Source: Aliikangiella sp. G2MR2-5 (GTDB taxonomy: Bacteria > Pseudomonadota > Gammaproteobacteria > Enterobacterales > Kangiellaceae). Taken from it: DNA of 64,000 nucleotides. The stretch is from the NCBI RefSeq assembly GCF_015687155.1, contig NZ_JADPQF010000004.1, positions 248,001 to 312,000 of the forward strand, in the 5' to 3' direction. Shown here one piece after another: positions 1-10,263 of the stretch. Each line of letters begins with the position of its first letter. Position 1 is the stretch's first letter. The notes below the pieces were generated by a model. The model was not told where the DNA came from. It made no database searches and saw nothing but the letters and a program-made list of their open reading frames with translations. A program made the translations under genes and the position numbers.

Positions 1-3000
1 TGGAGTCGGTTCTATAACTGCAACCGATATCTTCGATTTTAGATTAGACAATTTCCTATATTGAGCAGTTTCCTGGCTGGCAATTGGCAAAGCGACAGTT
101 ACAGTAAAGCAACTACCAATTTTGGGTTTACTTTTTACGGTGATGTCACCTCCCATTTTAACGGCTAACTGTCTGCTAATAGCTAATCCGAGGCCAGTTC
201 CACCAAATTTTCTTGTGGTCGATGTGTCTGCCTGACTAAAACTGGAAAATAGCCTGGGTATGACTTCTTCCGGTATACCTATACCCTGATCGATTACATC
301 TATTTTAAGCAGGCATTCAGTCTGTGACTGACTCAATGGAGTCACGTTTAGCGTAACTTCTCCTTTGGCGGTGAATTTGATCGCATTTGAGCATAAATTC
401 AGTAATATTTGACCAAGCCGTGTTGCGTCACCCACAAGGTCTAGTGGTGTTTCTTGATCAATATGATAAGAAAAGTTAGTGTCTTTATCCTTGGATAAAG
501 TTGTAATAACTGTATCTAGATTTTTGAGCATCAAGCTAAGGCTAAACGGGGCTGATTCTAGCTCCATTTTTCCTGCCTCTATTTTGGAAAAATCCAGGAT
601 ATCGTTAACAATATTAAGTAGTGCCTTGGCTGATATATCAATGTTGTTAACGTAAACCGATTGAGTTTTTGAAAGTTCTGTTTCTTTGAGTAAACGAGCC
701 ATGCCGAGTATACCGTTCATAGGCGTTCTTATTTCATGGCTCATATTAGCCATAAAAACACTTTTTACTTCAGCAGCATGACGTGCTTTTTCGTAGGCGT
801 TGGCATTATCCATTACAATTGCCGTAGTCGAGGCTATTGTTTTAATAATATTCAAATCATATTCGCTATAGGCATTAGCACTGAAACTTTGGACAGTAAT
901 TGTTCCTATAATTTTTCCGCCAACCTCAAGAGGCCAATAGATAATGGATGCCGTTTCATCCCCTGCTTTAGGGGCGACCAGAGGACGATCACCAACATAC
1001 TTAACTCTATCAATTTCTATGTTATTGATAATCACTGGTTTACGATGTGTTACACACCAAACTGCAAATCGCTCTTTCTCTGACATAGATACTGAAAATT
1101 CTGGCAGGTACTCTCCTTTTTCAATTGCCAGTTTAAAAACAATCTTCTGCTCTTCTTCCTCATAAAAACCGATACAAAAAACAGCAGCGTCCATCATTTG
1201 GTTGACTCTTTGATAGATAGTATTAAGAATTATTTTAAGATCCAGAGTCGAACTAATTTCGAGACCTATGTCACTTAAGGTGCGAACATTCAAATTCGAT
1301 TTTTCAAGCTCTTGAGTTCTTTGGTCAACTTTTTGTATGAGTACTTTTTGGTTTTGATGGAGCTGCCTGACTCTCAAATAGTAGACTAAATACAAGATGC
1401 CAAAGGATAGTATAAAAATTACGAATTTGAAGTGGCTGGTTTGATACCAGTCAGGTAACACGCGTATGGGAATTTTAAGTTCCTGGCTACTCCAAACTCC
1501 GTTTCTGTTTGTTGCATTTAGCCGAAACTCATAATTGTCAGGGGGTAAGTTACTATAAAAGGCCGTTCTGTTTTGCGCGTCAGTCGACTGCCAGGCAGTA
1601 TCGTAACCAACAAGTTGATAGCGATACTTCAAAGATTCTGGTGCTGAATAGTCGAGCGCACTAAATTCAAAGCTGAAGCTCTTTTGTTGCGGTTCAAGTG
1701 TAAGACTATCAAATTGACTGCCGGCAATTTTTTGGTTATTTATTTTTAATTGTGAGATCACTACTGGAGGATTGTATTCCCACTCAGCAAACAGTTCTGG
1801 TTTAATCATCAATAGCCCTTTCGAACCAGCATATAACAGGGTATTGGTTGCTGTTTTACTATACCCAGCGTACCAGTTCACTCCAAAGTCGACGCCATCG
1901 GCTTTGGTAAGCTCTCGCCTTTTGTTATTTTTGATGTCTAAAATATTTTTCCCGTCCCAAACTCTTCCTTGTTGGTCAATCAGCATATTTCCCCATAATG
2001 CATCATTTGGATAACCTAGTTTTTTATTGATTGATTCAAAAAAAGCTCCGTGACTGTCCCAACGAATTAACTTGTCTATACCTCTTGCTGTAGCAGCCCA
2101 TAATGATTGATTGTTGTCGACAAAAAGTCCAACCACCATATTGTGTGACAGAGAATTTGATTCTGCAGGATTATGGGTCACTCTTTCCAAAAAGTTTTCT
2201 CCCGGAGAAAGCTTGTAAAGACCTGCAGAAGTTCCGGCGTAAAGCACGCCGCTCTCTAATATCGCTAAAGAGTTTACTCTACTGCCTATGCTCTGTTTGG
2301 CATTGGCTTTGGTGTTATATCCGCGAAAGGTTTCTGTCTCGGGGTCAAATCGATCCAGTCCCCGTGCTGTGGCTATCCATATGTAGCCATTCTGATCTTC
2401 AACCAGATTTTTAATGACATTGTCTGAGAGACCATCATTGGTAGTGTAGCGTTTAAACTTTTTATCAAGTGGTAGGTAGCGGTATAACCCTGTTAAGCGA
2501 GTTCCAACATAAATGGTTCCATCCCGGGTTTCATGCATTGCGGCTATTGTGCCATCTTGCAATGCCCCAGGGTTATTTATATCTGGTGTTATCCTGTCAA
2601 CAACACCTTCACCCGGTCGTAAGATGTCGACCCCTTTTCCCCTGGTTCCAACCCATACGTCGCCATTTTTTAAAGCTTTGACAGAAACTATATCTACATT
2701 GCTCAAGCTTTTAGGATTAGTTGGACTATGTCTCAAAGTTCGGAATGCCGAGTTAAGTGGGTTAAAGATATTTAAGCCATTACCCCAGGTTCCCAGCCAA
2801 ACCAGGTTAGAGTTATCAACTAACATGGCGCCGATACTATCGGAATTAAGGCTACTGGGGACCGATATATCGTGCTGATATCTCTTTTTTAAGCGCAGAG
2901 TTTCCGAGTCAAAAACAAAAATACCTATACTGTAAGTTCCTACCCATATTTCATCGTGTGTCGGCTGAACGATCGAACGAACCATTGCATTGTTGGAATA

Positions 3001-3822
3001 AGGAATACCATTATTGAATAGTCGAATGGTGGTGTTTTTTTGGTCGATTAACCCTATTCCATTCTTGAAAGTTCCGAACCAAATTCGCCCTTTTCTATCC
3101 TGAAAAAGGTTTCTAATGTCAAACCTGGTCTCACTTAGAATTTGATTTGAATCTTGAAACTTTTCGATGCTATTTGTTTTATCATTGAACAGATATAGCC
3201 CATCAGCTGCGGCCAGCCATAGTTGATTGTTTTTATCCAATAGCAGGTTATTGATAGTTAAAATAGAATTTTTTATGTTTATGGCTGAAGAACCCTGAGA
3301 GATACCTGCAGCAAATTGGGTAATTTTATTGCTGCTGAGATCGAGCTTGTTTAATCCTCGGTGTGTTGCAATCCAGACATGCTCTTTGTTACCGGTAACT
3401 GCTGAAATATAGTTATCCGAAAGTCCTGAGTGATTTTCTTTGTGGGTTAATCGTGAAAAACTTTCCGTCTTCGGATCATAAATCGAAACCCCATCATGTC
3501 TTGTACCTATCCAAAGTCGACCATCGGGAGAAGGCCAAAGCGCACTGATAAACTCGCCACCAATGGAATTGAGATTGTCCTTATTATTTTTGAAAAGTCT
3601 AAATCTATATCCGTCATAGCGAACTAATCCTTTTTGACTTCCTATCCATACAAACCCCTGCTTATCCTGGGCAAGTGCGGTTACGATACCCAGAGGAACT
3701 GACTCTTCTGCGCCGACCGTGGCAAAATAGGGGTCTCCAAGTTCAAATATGTCAGCCGCTTTCCCGGCCAGGGGTTCGGTACTTATAGTCAGGGCTAGAA
3801 TAAGTAAAATGCGAACAGGCAT
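1..3822 (-). CDS. Two-component regulator propeller hybrid sensor histidine kinase (3' end outside window)
   Basis: The frame stays open from an ATG at 3822 to the window edge (1274 codons), so the C-terminus is missing. A short hydrophobic signal (residues 1-20) leads into a long periplasmic region of repeated W-I-G-(S/T)-x-x-G-L/V units (about 30-700), typical of the two 7-bladed regulator propellers of this family, then a Y_Y_Y-type domain. One membrane helix lies near 797-816, a GAF-like domain at about 845-1008, then HisKA with the phospho-acceptor His1029 in [10 protein letters not shown], and HATPase with N box (LCSNAIKFT), G1 (DQGIGIPEE), F box and G2 (GGTGLGLAI). The last visible residues (ISVAVIEPT) look like the first strand of a receiver domain, so a hybrid kinase is inferred. 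The ligand is unknown; relatives in Bacteroidetes sense glycans. It stands alone next to an HNH gene. Confidence 0.93.
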   Translation of the reverse strand, partial: MPVRILLILALTISTEPLAGKAADIFELGDPYFATVGAEESVPLGIVTALAQDKQGFVWIGSQKGLVRYDGYRFRLFKNNKDNLNSIGGEFISALWPSPDGRLWIGTRHDGVSIYDPKTESFSRLTHKENHSGLSDNYISAVTGNKEHVWIATHRGLNKLDLSSNKITQFAAGISQGSSAINIKNSILTINNLLLDKNNQLWLAAADGLYLFNDKTNSIEKFQDSNQILSETRFDIRNLFQDRKGRIWFGTFKNGIGLIDQKNTTIRLFNNGIPYSNNAMVRSIVQPTHDEIWVGTYSIGIFVFDSETLRLKKRYQHDISVPSSLNSDSIGAMLVDNSNLVWLGTWGNGLNIFNPLNSAFRTLRHSPTNPKSLSNVDIVSVKALKNGDVWVGTRGKGVDILRPGEGVVDRITPDINNPGALQDGTIAAMHETRDGTIYVGTRLTGLYRYLPLDKKFKRYTTNDGLSDNVIKNLVEDQNGYIWIATARGLDRFDPETETFRGYNTKANAKQSIGSRVNSLAILESGVLYAGTSAGLYKLSPGENFLERVTHNPAESNSLSHNMVVGLFVDNNQSLWAATARGIDKLIRWDSHGAFFESINKKLGYPNDALWGNMLIDQQGRVWDGKNILDIKNNKRRELTKADGVDFGVNWYAGYSKTATNTLLYAGSKGLLMIKPELFAEWEYNPPVVISQLKINNQKIAGSQFDSLTLEPQQKSFSFEFSALDYSAPESLKYRYQLVGYDTAWQSTDAQNRTAFYSNLPPDNYEFRLNATNRNGVWSSQELKIPIRVLPDWYQTSHFKFVIFILSFGILYLVYYLRVRQLHQNQKVLIQKVDQRTQELEKSNLNVRTLSDIGLEISSTLDLKIILNTIYQRVNQMMDAAVFCIGFYEEEEQKIVFKLAIEKGEYLPEFSVSMSEKERFAVWCVTHRKPVIINNIEIDRVKYVGDRPLVAPKAGDETASIIYWPLEVGGKIIGTITVQSFSANAYSEYDLNIIKTIASTTAIVMDNANAYEKARHAAEVKSVFMANMSHEIRTPMNGILGMARLLKETELSKTQSVYVNNIDISAKALLNIVNDILDFSKIEAGKMELESAPFSLSLMLKNLDTVITTLSKDKDTNFSYHIDQETPLDLVGDATRLGQILLNLCSNAIKFTAKGEVTLNVTPLSQSQTECLLKIDVIDQGIGIPEEVIPRLFSSFSQADTSTTRKFGGTGLGLAISRQLAVKMGGDITVKSKPKIGSCFTVTVALPIASQETAQYRKLSNLKSKISVAVIEPTP

Positions 3823-3918
3823 AGAAAACAGGATAAGAGTAGTTGAGTTATTAAAGGGCTTTAATAAAGTGTAGACCATACATTATAAAATACCTGACTA
3901 TTCAAGGGGTTAATTGAC

Positions 3919-4293
3919 ATGACATGGATTGCGAACAGCCCTTTGAAAAGTAGTAGTTTGAATATTGGTGAGATTATAGGCTATCAAGGGGCAATAAAAA
4001 GAGTGGAAAAACTAAGAGACAAAAATGGAGCCTGTGAGTTATGTGGGCAGTTAAAGCCGTTGACATTTCATCATCTTATACCGCGTAGCTGCCATTCGAA
4101 TAAATGGTTTAACAAGCATTACTCAAAGGAGACGATGCGTCTAACTGGAATCGATGTTTGTCGGCCGTGTCACTCCTTTATTCATCGCCAGTTTTCGGAA
4201 AAGGAGCTGGGACGGAATTTTAATACACTGGAAAAGCTTAAACAGGAACCAGTAATCAGCAAGTATCTATGTTGGGCTAGAAAACGGCACTAG
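3919..4293 (+). CDS. HNH endonuclease family protein
   Basis: A 124-residue protein with a zinc-finger HNH core: Cys39-x2-Cys42, the His51-His52 pair inside TFHHLIPR, then Cys81-x2-Cys84 and His89. This matches the small stand-alone HNH family of gammaproteobacteria whose natural substrate is not established. Cleavage of DNA through a single metal-bound His is the family expectation, not shown here. An AGGGG Shine-Dalgarno sequence about 10 nt upstream supports the ATG at 3919. It lies between two minus-strand genes, transcribed away from the sensor kinase, and ends at a strong hairpin shared with the converging gene. Confidence 0.8.
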   Translation: MTWIANSPLKSSSLNIGEIIGYQGAIKRVEKLRDKNGACELCGQLKPLTFHHLIPRSCHSNKWFNKHYSKETMRLTGIDVCRPCHSFIHRQFSEKELGRNFNTLEKLKQEPVISKYLCWARKRH

Positions 4294-4313
4294 CTATTGA
4301 GATTCAAGGAAGG

Positions 4314-4341
4314 GATACCGGGCTGGAGAGAGCCCGGTATC
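4314..4341. terminator. Bidirectional hairpin between converging genes
   Basis: A perfect 11-bp stem (4314-4324 with 4331-4341) closes a six-base GGAGAG loop. It sits 20 nt after the HNH stop and 22 nt after the stop of the converging propeller protein. Neither side carries a strong T run, so it is a likely but not classical terminator. Confidence 0.6.
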
Positions 4342-4363
4342 AAGTGAATGTCAAGCGAGCTTG

Positions 4364-7300
4364 CTATTGTGTCCGGCGAGTCCTGAAAACAACACCGGTC
4401 AAGAACAATAGAAGATAGCCAAAACTACCACCTCCACCTGAAGGCGCAGCTTTGGTTGTTGAAGTAAAAGTCGCGGAACCATTACCTATGGTTAAACTTG
4501 TTTCAACTGATTGAGAATGGCTCGATGAACTGGTGTGGCGTACACATACACTTTGCTCATTACTAATTGTGCCAGCGCTTGAAGTAAAACTGGTTCCACA
4601 GCCAATACTGTACTCTCCGTTGGTAACACTAATATCAACCAATCCTGATATGCCTGTTATAGTAACGCTGTTAGAAGTAATCTGTTGGCCAAGTTCTACA
4701 TTAGGCACTGAGTTAAAACTGAACACGTCAGGATCTTTATCGTGCAGGGTACGACTAGTAAATTCAAACTCACTTTCACCCAGCGTGATCACGGTTGTCA
4801 CCGTCCCGTATTCATTGGCAGATGAAGTGTGTCTCAAGCAAAGTGTTTGGCTGAGGCTAACCGTTCCGGAAGATTGTGTGAAGCCATTATCATCACACCC
4901 GATTGAGTACTCTCCATTGGAAACACTCACATTGACCTGGTTACTTACACCGCTGATAGTCACTGAGTTTGATGTTTGCAATGAGTCTAAAGCGACGTCG
5001 ACCAAAGGGGTGAATACGACATCATCAGGTACCATGTCCGCAAGCGTTTGTGACTTGAACTCAAATGTACGAGCTCCCAGGGTGACTAGGGTCGTTGTTA
5101 CTGTCAAATATTCGCTGGATGCGGTATGTCTCAGACAAATGGTTTGATCATTGCTTACCGTAGTCGTTTCGCTGGAGAAGGTTCCATCGCAGCCTATTGA
5201 GAATTCTCCATTTGTGATTGAAAGAGAGGTTGGTCCTGTTAAGCCGGTTATGGTCTGAGTATTACTTTGCTGAACGCTTGAAAGCGCCACATTTTCTTTG
5301 GTGGTAAAACTTAATCCGGCGATATTGATTCTAAAGATACCACGCCCATGAGTTGCCGCATATAAAGTATTGGCGTCTCCCCAGACCAGCTCGTCAACGG
5401 AGACATTCGCCGGACCGTCATTTTCCAGACTCCAACTTGTACCGCCATTTTCACTGGCAAATATGCCCACCTCTGTACCGACATAAATCATGCTGGTTTC
5501 GTCGGGCTTAATTGCAATAGTTCTTACCGGTGCTGGAGGAAGGTTGGCTGGATCGGTTCCGGTGGAATCTTCCCAGTTCGCTCCTCCATCAACAGTTTTC
5601 CAAAGGTTACCGCTGTTGTATCCACTGAATGCGACATAAACAATATTGCTATCCACTGGATCGATCGCGATGCGCATAACGGTACGAGATGGTAAGTCTA
5701 TGGTCGCTACACTGTTCCAGATTGGAGAAGGATCAGTACCATTAGTAGTCTTATATAAAGAGCCGTCGTTATGACCGACATAAATTATGTCGCTATTTCC
5801 TTCGGCAACAGCAATCGCACTGATGTTGCTGCCAATTGATGGCTTAACACTACTCCAGCTGGGAGGGTTGGCTTTTGCATTGTTAGATATCCAAAGCTGG
5901 TCTCCACCGCCAAGCAAACGGTTAGCATTATTTGGGTCGAGAATAAAAGGAGCAATAAAGTTTGCAGCATTATCCATTGCATCATCGTAGATATAACTCG
6001 AGCTATAGCCTACGCCGCCATTTGTACTGCGATGGATACGCAGGTAAACATACTCTCCGTAGAGGTAATTTGAATCACCAGGATCTGCCGCAGAATATCC
6101 GCCGTCACCGCCAAAAGTTGTTGTCCAGCCTTCACTATCGCCTTTGTATACTAGCGTTCCATTGTCCTGTGTACCGCCAACTACCGTACCATCAGGAGAT
6201 ACTCCTATACCATAAAACTGGGTAATTGTTAGCTGGTTATTGAGTTCTTGCCAACCGCTACTGCCTGAGGCAACAGTGATATCCGGTGCGGTGTAAACGC
6301 CACCATCGTTAGCAAAGTAAACTTGTTGGTTTGTGCTACCATCATAACCTGGATGCTCAAGGATAAAGTGGTGGTCCGCATGTGCTGAGTCCGGAGCTTG
6401 CCACCAGGTACTAATTTTGGTGAGAGTCGTTCCGCCATCAACGCTTCGCCATAAGTCGATACCACCAACAATAAGATGGTTACTATCTGTCGGGTCAACC
6501 CATAGAGCGTTGTCATACCATCCCTGTCCGCCCAGATAGGCTTCTCCACTGTTGACAAGTGAAAAGGACTGACCGCCATCGGTACTCTTCCAGATTTCTC
6601 CGGAATTGCGGTTTACAGAAGCATAAACGGTTTGTGCATCGCCTCTGGCATAAGCGATTTCCACTCGTGCTGAACCAATGCTGCCATACCCACTTGCCGA
6701 CTGCCAGGTTTCTCCACCATCGGTTGAATACAGCGAGCCGCCAGCGACTCCCGCAACCAACAATGCAGAATCTGCTGGGTGAGCATCTACATCAAAAGAG
6801 CGGCCGCTATGTTTCAGAGTCCAGTTATTGCCGGCATCCGTTGATACCCAGATACCGGTATGGGTTGCTGCAACCAGTTTGCTAGAGTCCGGAAGAATGG
6901 TTAGTCGATTAACCCAGTAAAAATCAGAATTATCATTGGTGAAACTGAGTTGACTCCAGTTGTTTCCTTTATCTGTTGATTTGAAAACACCAAGGCCTCT
7001 TACTTGATCGGCGTTGAAAGTACCTTCTCCGGTTCCGGCATAAACGATGTTGCTATCGTTTGGATCGACAACCAAAGTGCTCACCGAAAGATTCGCCATA
7101 AAGTCATCGGTTGGTTGCCAGGATGCACCGCCATTTTCTGTCAGCCAAACTCCCCCGGCTACTGCTCCTGCATAGATTCTCTGGCTATTATCTGGATCAA
7201 ATGCCAGGGAGCGAATTCTTCCGCCGATATTGCCAGGACCTATCGACTCCCAATTTGCGGAGTTAATGCCTGCATCTCTCTTCTGGTTTAGCAGCTGGGA

Positions 7301-7657
7301 TTTAACCTGTTCCCGCGCGAGGTTCCAGTTTTTTACATTGAGTCGACCATTTTCACTGACTTGTTGCTGATAACGAAATTTTTGCGCTTCACCAGGCATA
7401 TCTGGCTTAGGCTGGCTGAGTCGGTTTATTGCATGAGAGAGTTTGTCACCTGGTATCTGACATAGCTCTTTGGCGAGTAGACTTCTTTCTTGACGCAATC
7501 TCTGTTGAGTAGGGAGGTCAATTTGTTGTAGTAATGCTCTTTTTTCTGAGTCAAAGACAAGCCCACACTGTTGCGTGTTTAGCTGATTGTAGCTTATCAG
7601 GCCGACCGGTATTGTCGCTACCAGACTAGAAAGTAATATTTTGGCGGATTTTTTCAT
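4364..7657 (-). CDS. Exported BNR/sortilin-like beta-propeller protein with GlyGly-CTERM sorting tail
   Basis: A 1097-residue secreted protein. An N-terminal signal (about 1-25) is followed by a propeller region (about 140-780) carrying many Asp-box motifs of the form S-T-D-x-G-x-x-W, as in sortilin/xyloglucanase-type BNR proteins. Three homologous modules of about 95 residues follow (roughly 786-882, 883-979, 980-1071). Each contains the signature NGE(F/Y)SIGC and a second Cys in (L/V)RHT, probably one disulfide per module. The end is PSGGGG, a hydrophobic helix and a basic tail (RTRR), which is the GlyGly-CTERM signal cut by rhombosortase before surface delivery, often by type II secretion. 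No catalytic residues are recognised; binding of protein or polysaccharide is possible. The lipoprotein upstream on the same strand (59-nt gap) may be co-transcribed. Confidence 0.88.
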   Translation of the reverse strand: MKKSAKILLSSLVATIPVGLISYNQLNTQQCGLVFDSEKRALLQQIDLPTQQRLRQERSLLAKELCQIPGDKLSHAINRLSQPKPDMPGEAQKFRYQQQVSENGRLNVKNWNLAREQVKSQLLNQKRDAGINSANWESIGPGNIGGRIRSLAFDPDNSQRIYAGAVAGGVWLTENGGASWQPTDDFMANLSVSTLVVDPNDSNIVYAGTGEGTFNADQVRGLGVFKSTDKGNNWSQLSFTNDNSDFYWVNRLTILPDSSKLVAATHTGIWVSTDAGNNWTLKHSGRSFDVDAHPADSALLVAGVAGGSLYSTDGGETWQSASGYGSIGSARVEIAYARGDAQTVYASVNRNSGEIWKSTDGGQSFSLVNSGEAYLGGQGWYDNALWVDPTDSNHLIVGGIDLWRSVDGGTTLTKISTWWQAPDSAHADHHFILEHPGYDGSTNQQVYFANDGGVYTAPDITVASGSSGWQELNNQLTITQFYGIGVSPDGTVVGGTQDNGTLVYKGDSEGWTTTFGGDGGYSAADPGDSNYLYGEYVYLRIHRSTNGGVGYSSSYIYDDAMDNAANFIAPFILDPNNANRLLGGGDQLWISNNAKANPPSWSSVKPSIGSNISAIAVAEGNSDIIYVGHNDGSLYKTTNGTDPSPIWNSVATIDLPSRTVMRIAIDPVDSNIVYVAFSGYNSGNLWKTVDGGANWEDSTGTDPANLPPAPVRTIAIKPDETSMIYVGTEVGIFASENGGTSWSLENDGPANVSVDELVWGDANTLYAATHGRGIFRINIAGLSFTTKENVALSSVQQSNTQTITGLTGPTSLSITNGEFSIGCDGTFSSETTTVSNDQTICLRHTASSEYLTVTTTLVTLGARTFEFKSQTLADMVPDDVVFTPLVDVALDSLQTSNSVTISGVSNQVNVSVSNGEYSIGCDDNGFTQSSGTVSLSQTLCLRHTSSANEYGTVTTVITLGESEFEFTSRTLHDKDPDVFSFNSVPNVELGQQITSNSVTITGISGLVDISVTNGEYSIGCGTSFTSSAGTISNEQSVCVRHTSSSSHSQSVETSLTIGNGSATFTSTTKAAPSGGGGSFGYLLLFLTGVVFRTRRTQ

Positions 7658-7716
7658 TGATTAACCTATCTTAATAGTCCTACCGTGAGAGCAGGAAATA
7701 AATAAACATCATTCGC

Positions 7717-8127
7717 CTAATCGCGAACTTGCAGTTTAAGTGGGTACCTAATTAAGTTTGGGGCCATCGTCATTTCGACATTTGGCAGGCTTTCCACGAG
7801 TATCTCGTAGTAGCCGATTCTGTTAAAAGTCAAAGTCAGTTGAGTTCCGTTTTCAGTGCTATGAATTACGGTCGAATTTTTATCTTTTCGGCCAACTATA
7901 ACTTTCCACTTGGGGCTACTCTTCAAGTTGATCTGGATGGTTTGACTAAGCGAAATTGACTTTTCTGTAATGCCCTGTCCGATCAAAGTATCAATAGATA
8001 TCGAACTGGTTTCGACTGAGCTATTCTTTTTTTCCAGAGGACCTGTAGAAGATATTTGCGTCGAGCAAGCGGCTAAAACACAGCCTGATATCAGACAAGT
8101 CATATTAAAAAAGAAGGTAGCTCGCAA
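7717..8127 (-). CDS. Small lipoprotein of unknown function
   Basis: A 136-residue protein with a hydrophobic leader and a lipobox ending at Cys21 (V-L-A-A-C), so lipid anchoring by LspA/Lnt is predicted. The residue after the Cys is Ser, compatible with outer-membrane sorting. The mature part is short and beta-rich; no family was recognised. It lies 59 nt upstream of the GlyGly-CTERM propeller gene on the same strand, so the two may share a transcript. Confidence 0.7.
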   Translation of the reverse strand: MRATFFFNMTCLISGCVLAACSTQISSTGPLEKKNSSVETSSISIDTLIGQGITEKSISLSQTIQINLKSSPKWKVIVGRKDKNSTVIHSTENGTQLTLTFNRIGYYEILVESLPNVEMTMAPNLIRYPLKLQVRD

Positions 8128-8227
8128 TTTATAGCTCCAGTATCACGGGTAGAGATATTTCTGCCATCCGGCCTTAAAGTATAGACCTTGAAGCACTATA
8201 GAAAATTTTTTATTGTGTATTCAATGT

Positions 8228-8269
8228 AAAAAATTCACGGTTTGAACGGGCACTGGCTCAAACCGTGAA
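8228..8269 (-). terminator. Rho-independent terminator of the fhs operon
   Basis: A perfect 12-bp inverted repeat (8234-8245 with 8258-8269, loop 12 nt) followed on the minus strand by a run of six T. It lies 60 nt after the fhs stop codon and is the clear end of the rhlB-to-fhs transcript. The rest of the gap 8128-8329 shows no gene. Confidence 0.85.
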
Positions 8270-8329
8270 CTTTGTCATATTTTTAAAAGGTATTGAAGAG
8301 AGATTACTAACCGAGGTTTGTAATCATTT

Positions 8330-9994
8330 CTAGCTGACGCCGACAATTTCGCCGTTTTTAAGAAGCTCTACCTTCATTGCTGCAGGTTCTTTGGGCAGCC
8401 CAGGCATGCGCATAATATTTCCTGTTAGTACCACCAGAAAGCCTGCACCAGCGTTAACCTGAATATTGCGTACGGTTACCTGGAAGTCTCGAGGGCGTCC
8501 GTGAAGTAGCGGATCATCAGACAACGAGCTCGGGGCTTTGGCAATACAAACGGGCAAATGTGTTAGTTTAAGATGTTCAACGTGACGCAAATCCTTTTCG
8601 GCTTCTTTGGTAAAGGCGACATCCTTAGCACCATACATCGCTTTACTTACCTTACGGATTTTTTCGACTACGTCATCACGGAGGTCGTACAAAGGATCAA
8701 AGGGCTTTGCATCTTTGCTGGCTGCAATCACTTTTTCTGCCAAATCAATTGCCCCTTCACCGCCCTTACTGAAGTGATTGCTTTCGGCAAAAGCAATTCC
8801 CTTGGCCTCTACATGGGCTTTTATTATTGCTACTTCTTCGTCTGAGTCGTCGGCAAAGCGATTAAGTGCGACGACGGGCACCTTATTGAATAACTGTACA
8901 CTTTCAATATGTTTGTCCAGATTTTCCAGGCCTGAATTTACAAAGTCAGTGTTAACTTTGGTTAGCTGAGATTTATCCATACCGCCGTGCATTTTGAGTG
9001 CGCGTACGGTAGTGACCAGTACAACGGCTACGGGATCCAGCTCAGCCATTCGACACTTGATGTCAAAAAACTTCTCCGCTCCCAGGTCAAAACCAAAGCC
9101 GGCTTCAGTAATAGCCCAGTCTGCATGATGCATCGCCATTTGAGTCGCTAAAACACTATTGCAACCATGGGCGATATTGGCGAAAGGGCCACCGTGTATA
9201 AAGGTCGGTGTGCCTTCAAGAGACTGTACCAGGTTCGGATGTAGAGCGTCTCTCAATAGCGCAAGTAGTGCACCAGTGATACCAAGTGAGCGTACAAATA
9301 TAGGCTCATCGGAGTAACTGTAGCCCACCAGCGTATTATTCAGTCGGCGCTCCAGATCGTCAAAATCTTTGGCCAGGCAGAGAATAGCCATAACTTCGGA
9401 GGCAGCGGTAATATCGAAGCCGCCTTCCCGTGGTATCCCCTGCATTTTTCCTCCGAGTCCCAGAACTATTTTCCGCAAGCTACGATCATTCATATCCATC
9501 ACGCGGCGCCAAACGATTTGACGAGGATCGATATTGAGGGCATTACCATGATAGATGTGATTATCAACCGCGGCTGAAATCAGATTATTAGCGGAGGTAA
9601 TCGCATGGAAGTCTCCGGTAAAGTGGAGGTTGATTCTGTCTACCGGCAATACCTGCGAATAACCGCCGCCAGTCGCACCACCTTTCATACCAAGACAAGG
9701 ACCCAGTGAAGGTTCCCTCAAAGCCAGACAGACTGATTTATTTAAACGTGTAAATGCTTGCCCCAAGCCGATAGTCGTCGTCGTTTTACCTTCTCCTGCC
9801 GGCGTTGGCGTGGTGGCAGAAACCAGAATCAAATTACCCTTTTTCTTTGTAGGAGTCTTGAGTGCTTCTATATTCACCTTGGTTATTTCTCGACCATAAG
9901 GCATTAGTAAGGACTCATTTATGCCAAGGCCGGCAGCAATTTCGGTAATGGGCTTTGGCTCAAATTGCTTCACAATTTCTGCGTCACTTTGCAT
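8330..9994 (-). CDS. fhs: Formate--tetrahydrofolate ligase
   Basis: This enzyme makes 10-formyl-tetrahydrofolate from formate, ATP and tetrahydrofolate, feeding one-carbon units to purine and initiator-tRNA formylation. The 554-residue protein has the family's usual length. It shows the nucleotide-binding loop TPAGEGKT at residues 64-71, the LREPSLGPC and KGGATGGGYSQV segments, and the following DRINLHFTGDFHAI block, all characteristic. It is the last gene of the minus-strand run, 18 nt after a small membrane-protein gene, and precedes a strong terminator. Having fhs behind tusA and rhlB is not the arrangement of model enterics. Confidence 0.97.
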   Translation of the reverse strand: MQSDAEIVKQFEPKPITEIAAGLGINESLLMPYGREITKVNIEALKTPTKKKGNLILVSATTPTPAGEGKTTTTIGLGQAFTRLNKSVCLALREPSLGPCLGMKGGATGGGYSQVLPVDRINLHFTGDFHAITSANNLISAAVDNHIYHGNALNIDPRQIVWRRVMDMNDRSLRKIVLGLGGKMQGIPREGGFDITAASEVMAILCLAKDFDDLERRLNNTLVGYSYSDEPIFVRSLGITGALLALLRDALHPNLVQSLEGTPTFIHGGPFANIAHGCNSVLATQMAMHHADWAITEAGFGFDLGAEKFFDIKCRMAELDPVAVVLVTTVRALKMHGGMDKSQLTKVNTDFVNSGLENLDKHIESVQLFNKVPVVALNRFADDSDEEVAIIKAHVEAKGIAFAESNHFSKGGEGAIDLAEKVIAASKDAKPFDPLYDLRDDVVEKIRKVSKAMYGAKDVAFTKEAEKDLRHVEHLKLTHLPVCIAKAPSSLSDDPLLHGRPRDFQVTVRNIQVNAGAGFLVVLTGNIMRMPGLPKEPAAMKVELLKNGEIVGVS

Positions 9995-10012
9995 AGCGAT
10001 TCCTTATAAATT

Positions 10013-10255
10013 CTAATCGGAAGGCTGGCCTTTCTGCCCAGATTTGGACTGACCAGGCTTAAATTGATAAAAACTGTTAATCACCGATCCGACAGCGACA
10101 ATTATGGCGCCACCGATAAAGGCTTGTTGTATTCTTTGAACAGGAAGCCACTCGGGAAAATAATGATAGATTAGTAAGGTAACGCCAATCACAGCTAATC
10201 CCACAAGGTAAAAAACAACCGCTAATCTAGGGACCCGCTTAAACTGGATATGCAT
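10013..10255 (-). CDS. Small two-helix membrane protein
   Basis: About 80 residues with two predicted transmembrane helices (roughly 10-29 and 44-61 from the chosen start) and a polar, Gly/Lys/Gln-rich tail. No family recognised. An earlier ATG at 10279 in the same frame would overlap the upstream DUF1285 gene by 16 nt. The ATG at 10255 lies 8 nt beyond that gene's stop with an AGGA sequence somewhat far upstream, so the start is uncertain. It sits 18 nt before fhs inside an apparent operon. Confidence 0.6.
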   Translation of the reverse strand: MHIQFKRVPRLAVVFYLVGLAVIGVTLLIYHYFPEWLPVQRIQQAFIGGAIIVAVGSVINSFYQFKPGQSKSGQKGQPSD

Positions 10256-10263
10256 AGCTTTGA

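Noticed and set aside
736-2878. Several open frames of 70-121 codons on the plus strand near the window start
   Set aside because: They are antisense to the sensor kinase, whose kinase motifs are unmistakable on the minus strand.
4533-5147. A 204-codon open frame on the plus strand opposite the GlyGly-CTERM protein
   Set aside because: It mirrors the repeated Thr/Ser-rich modules of the real gene, so its own repetition is a by-product.
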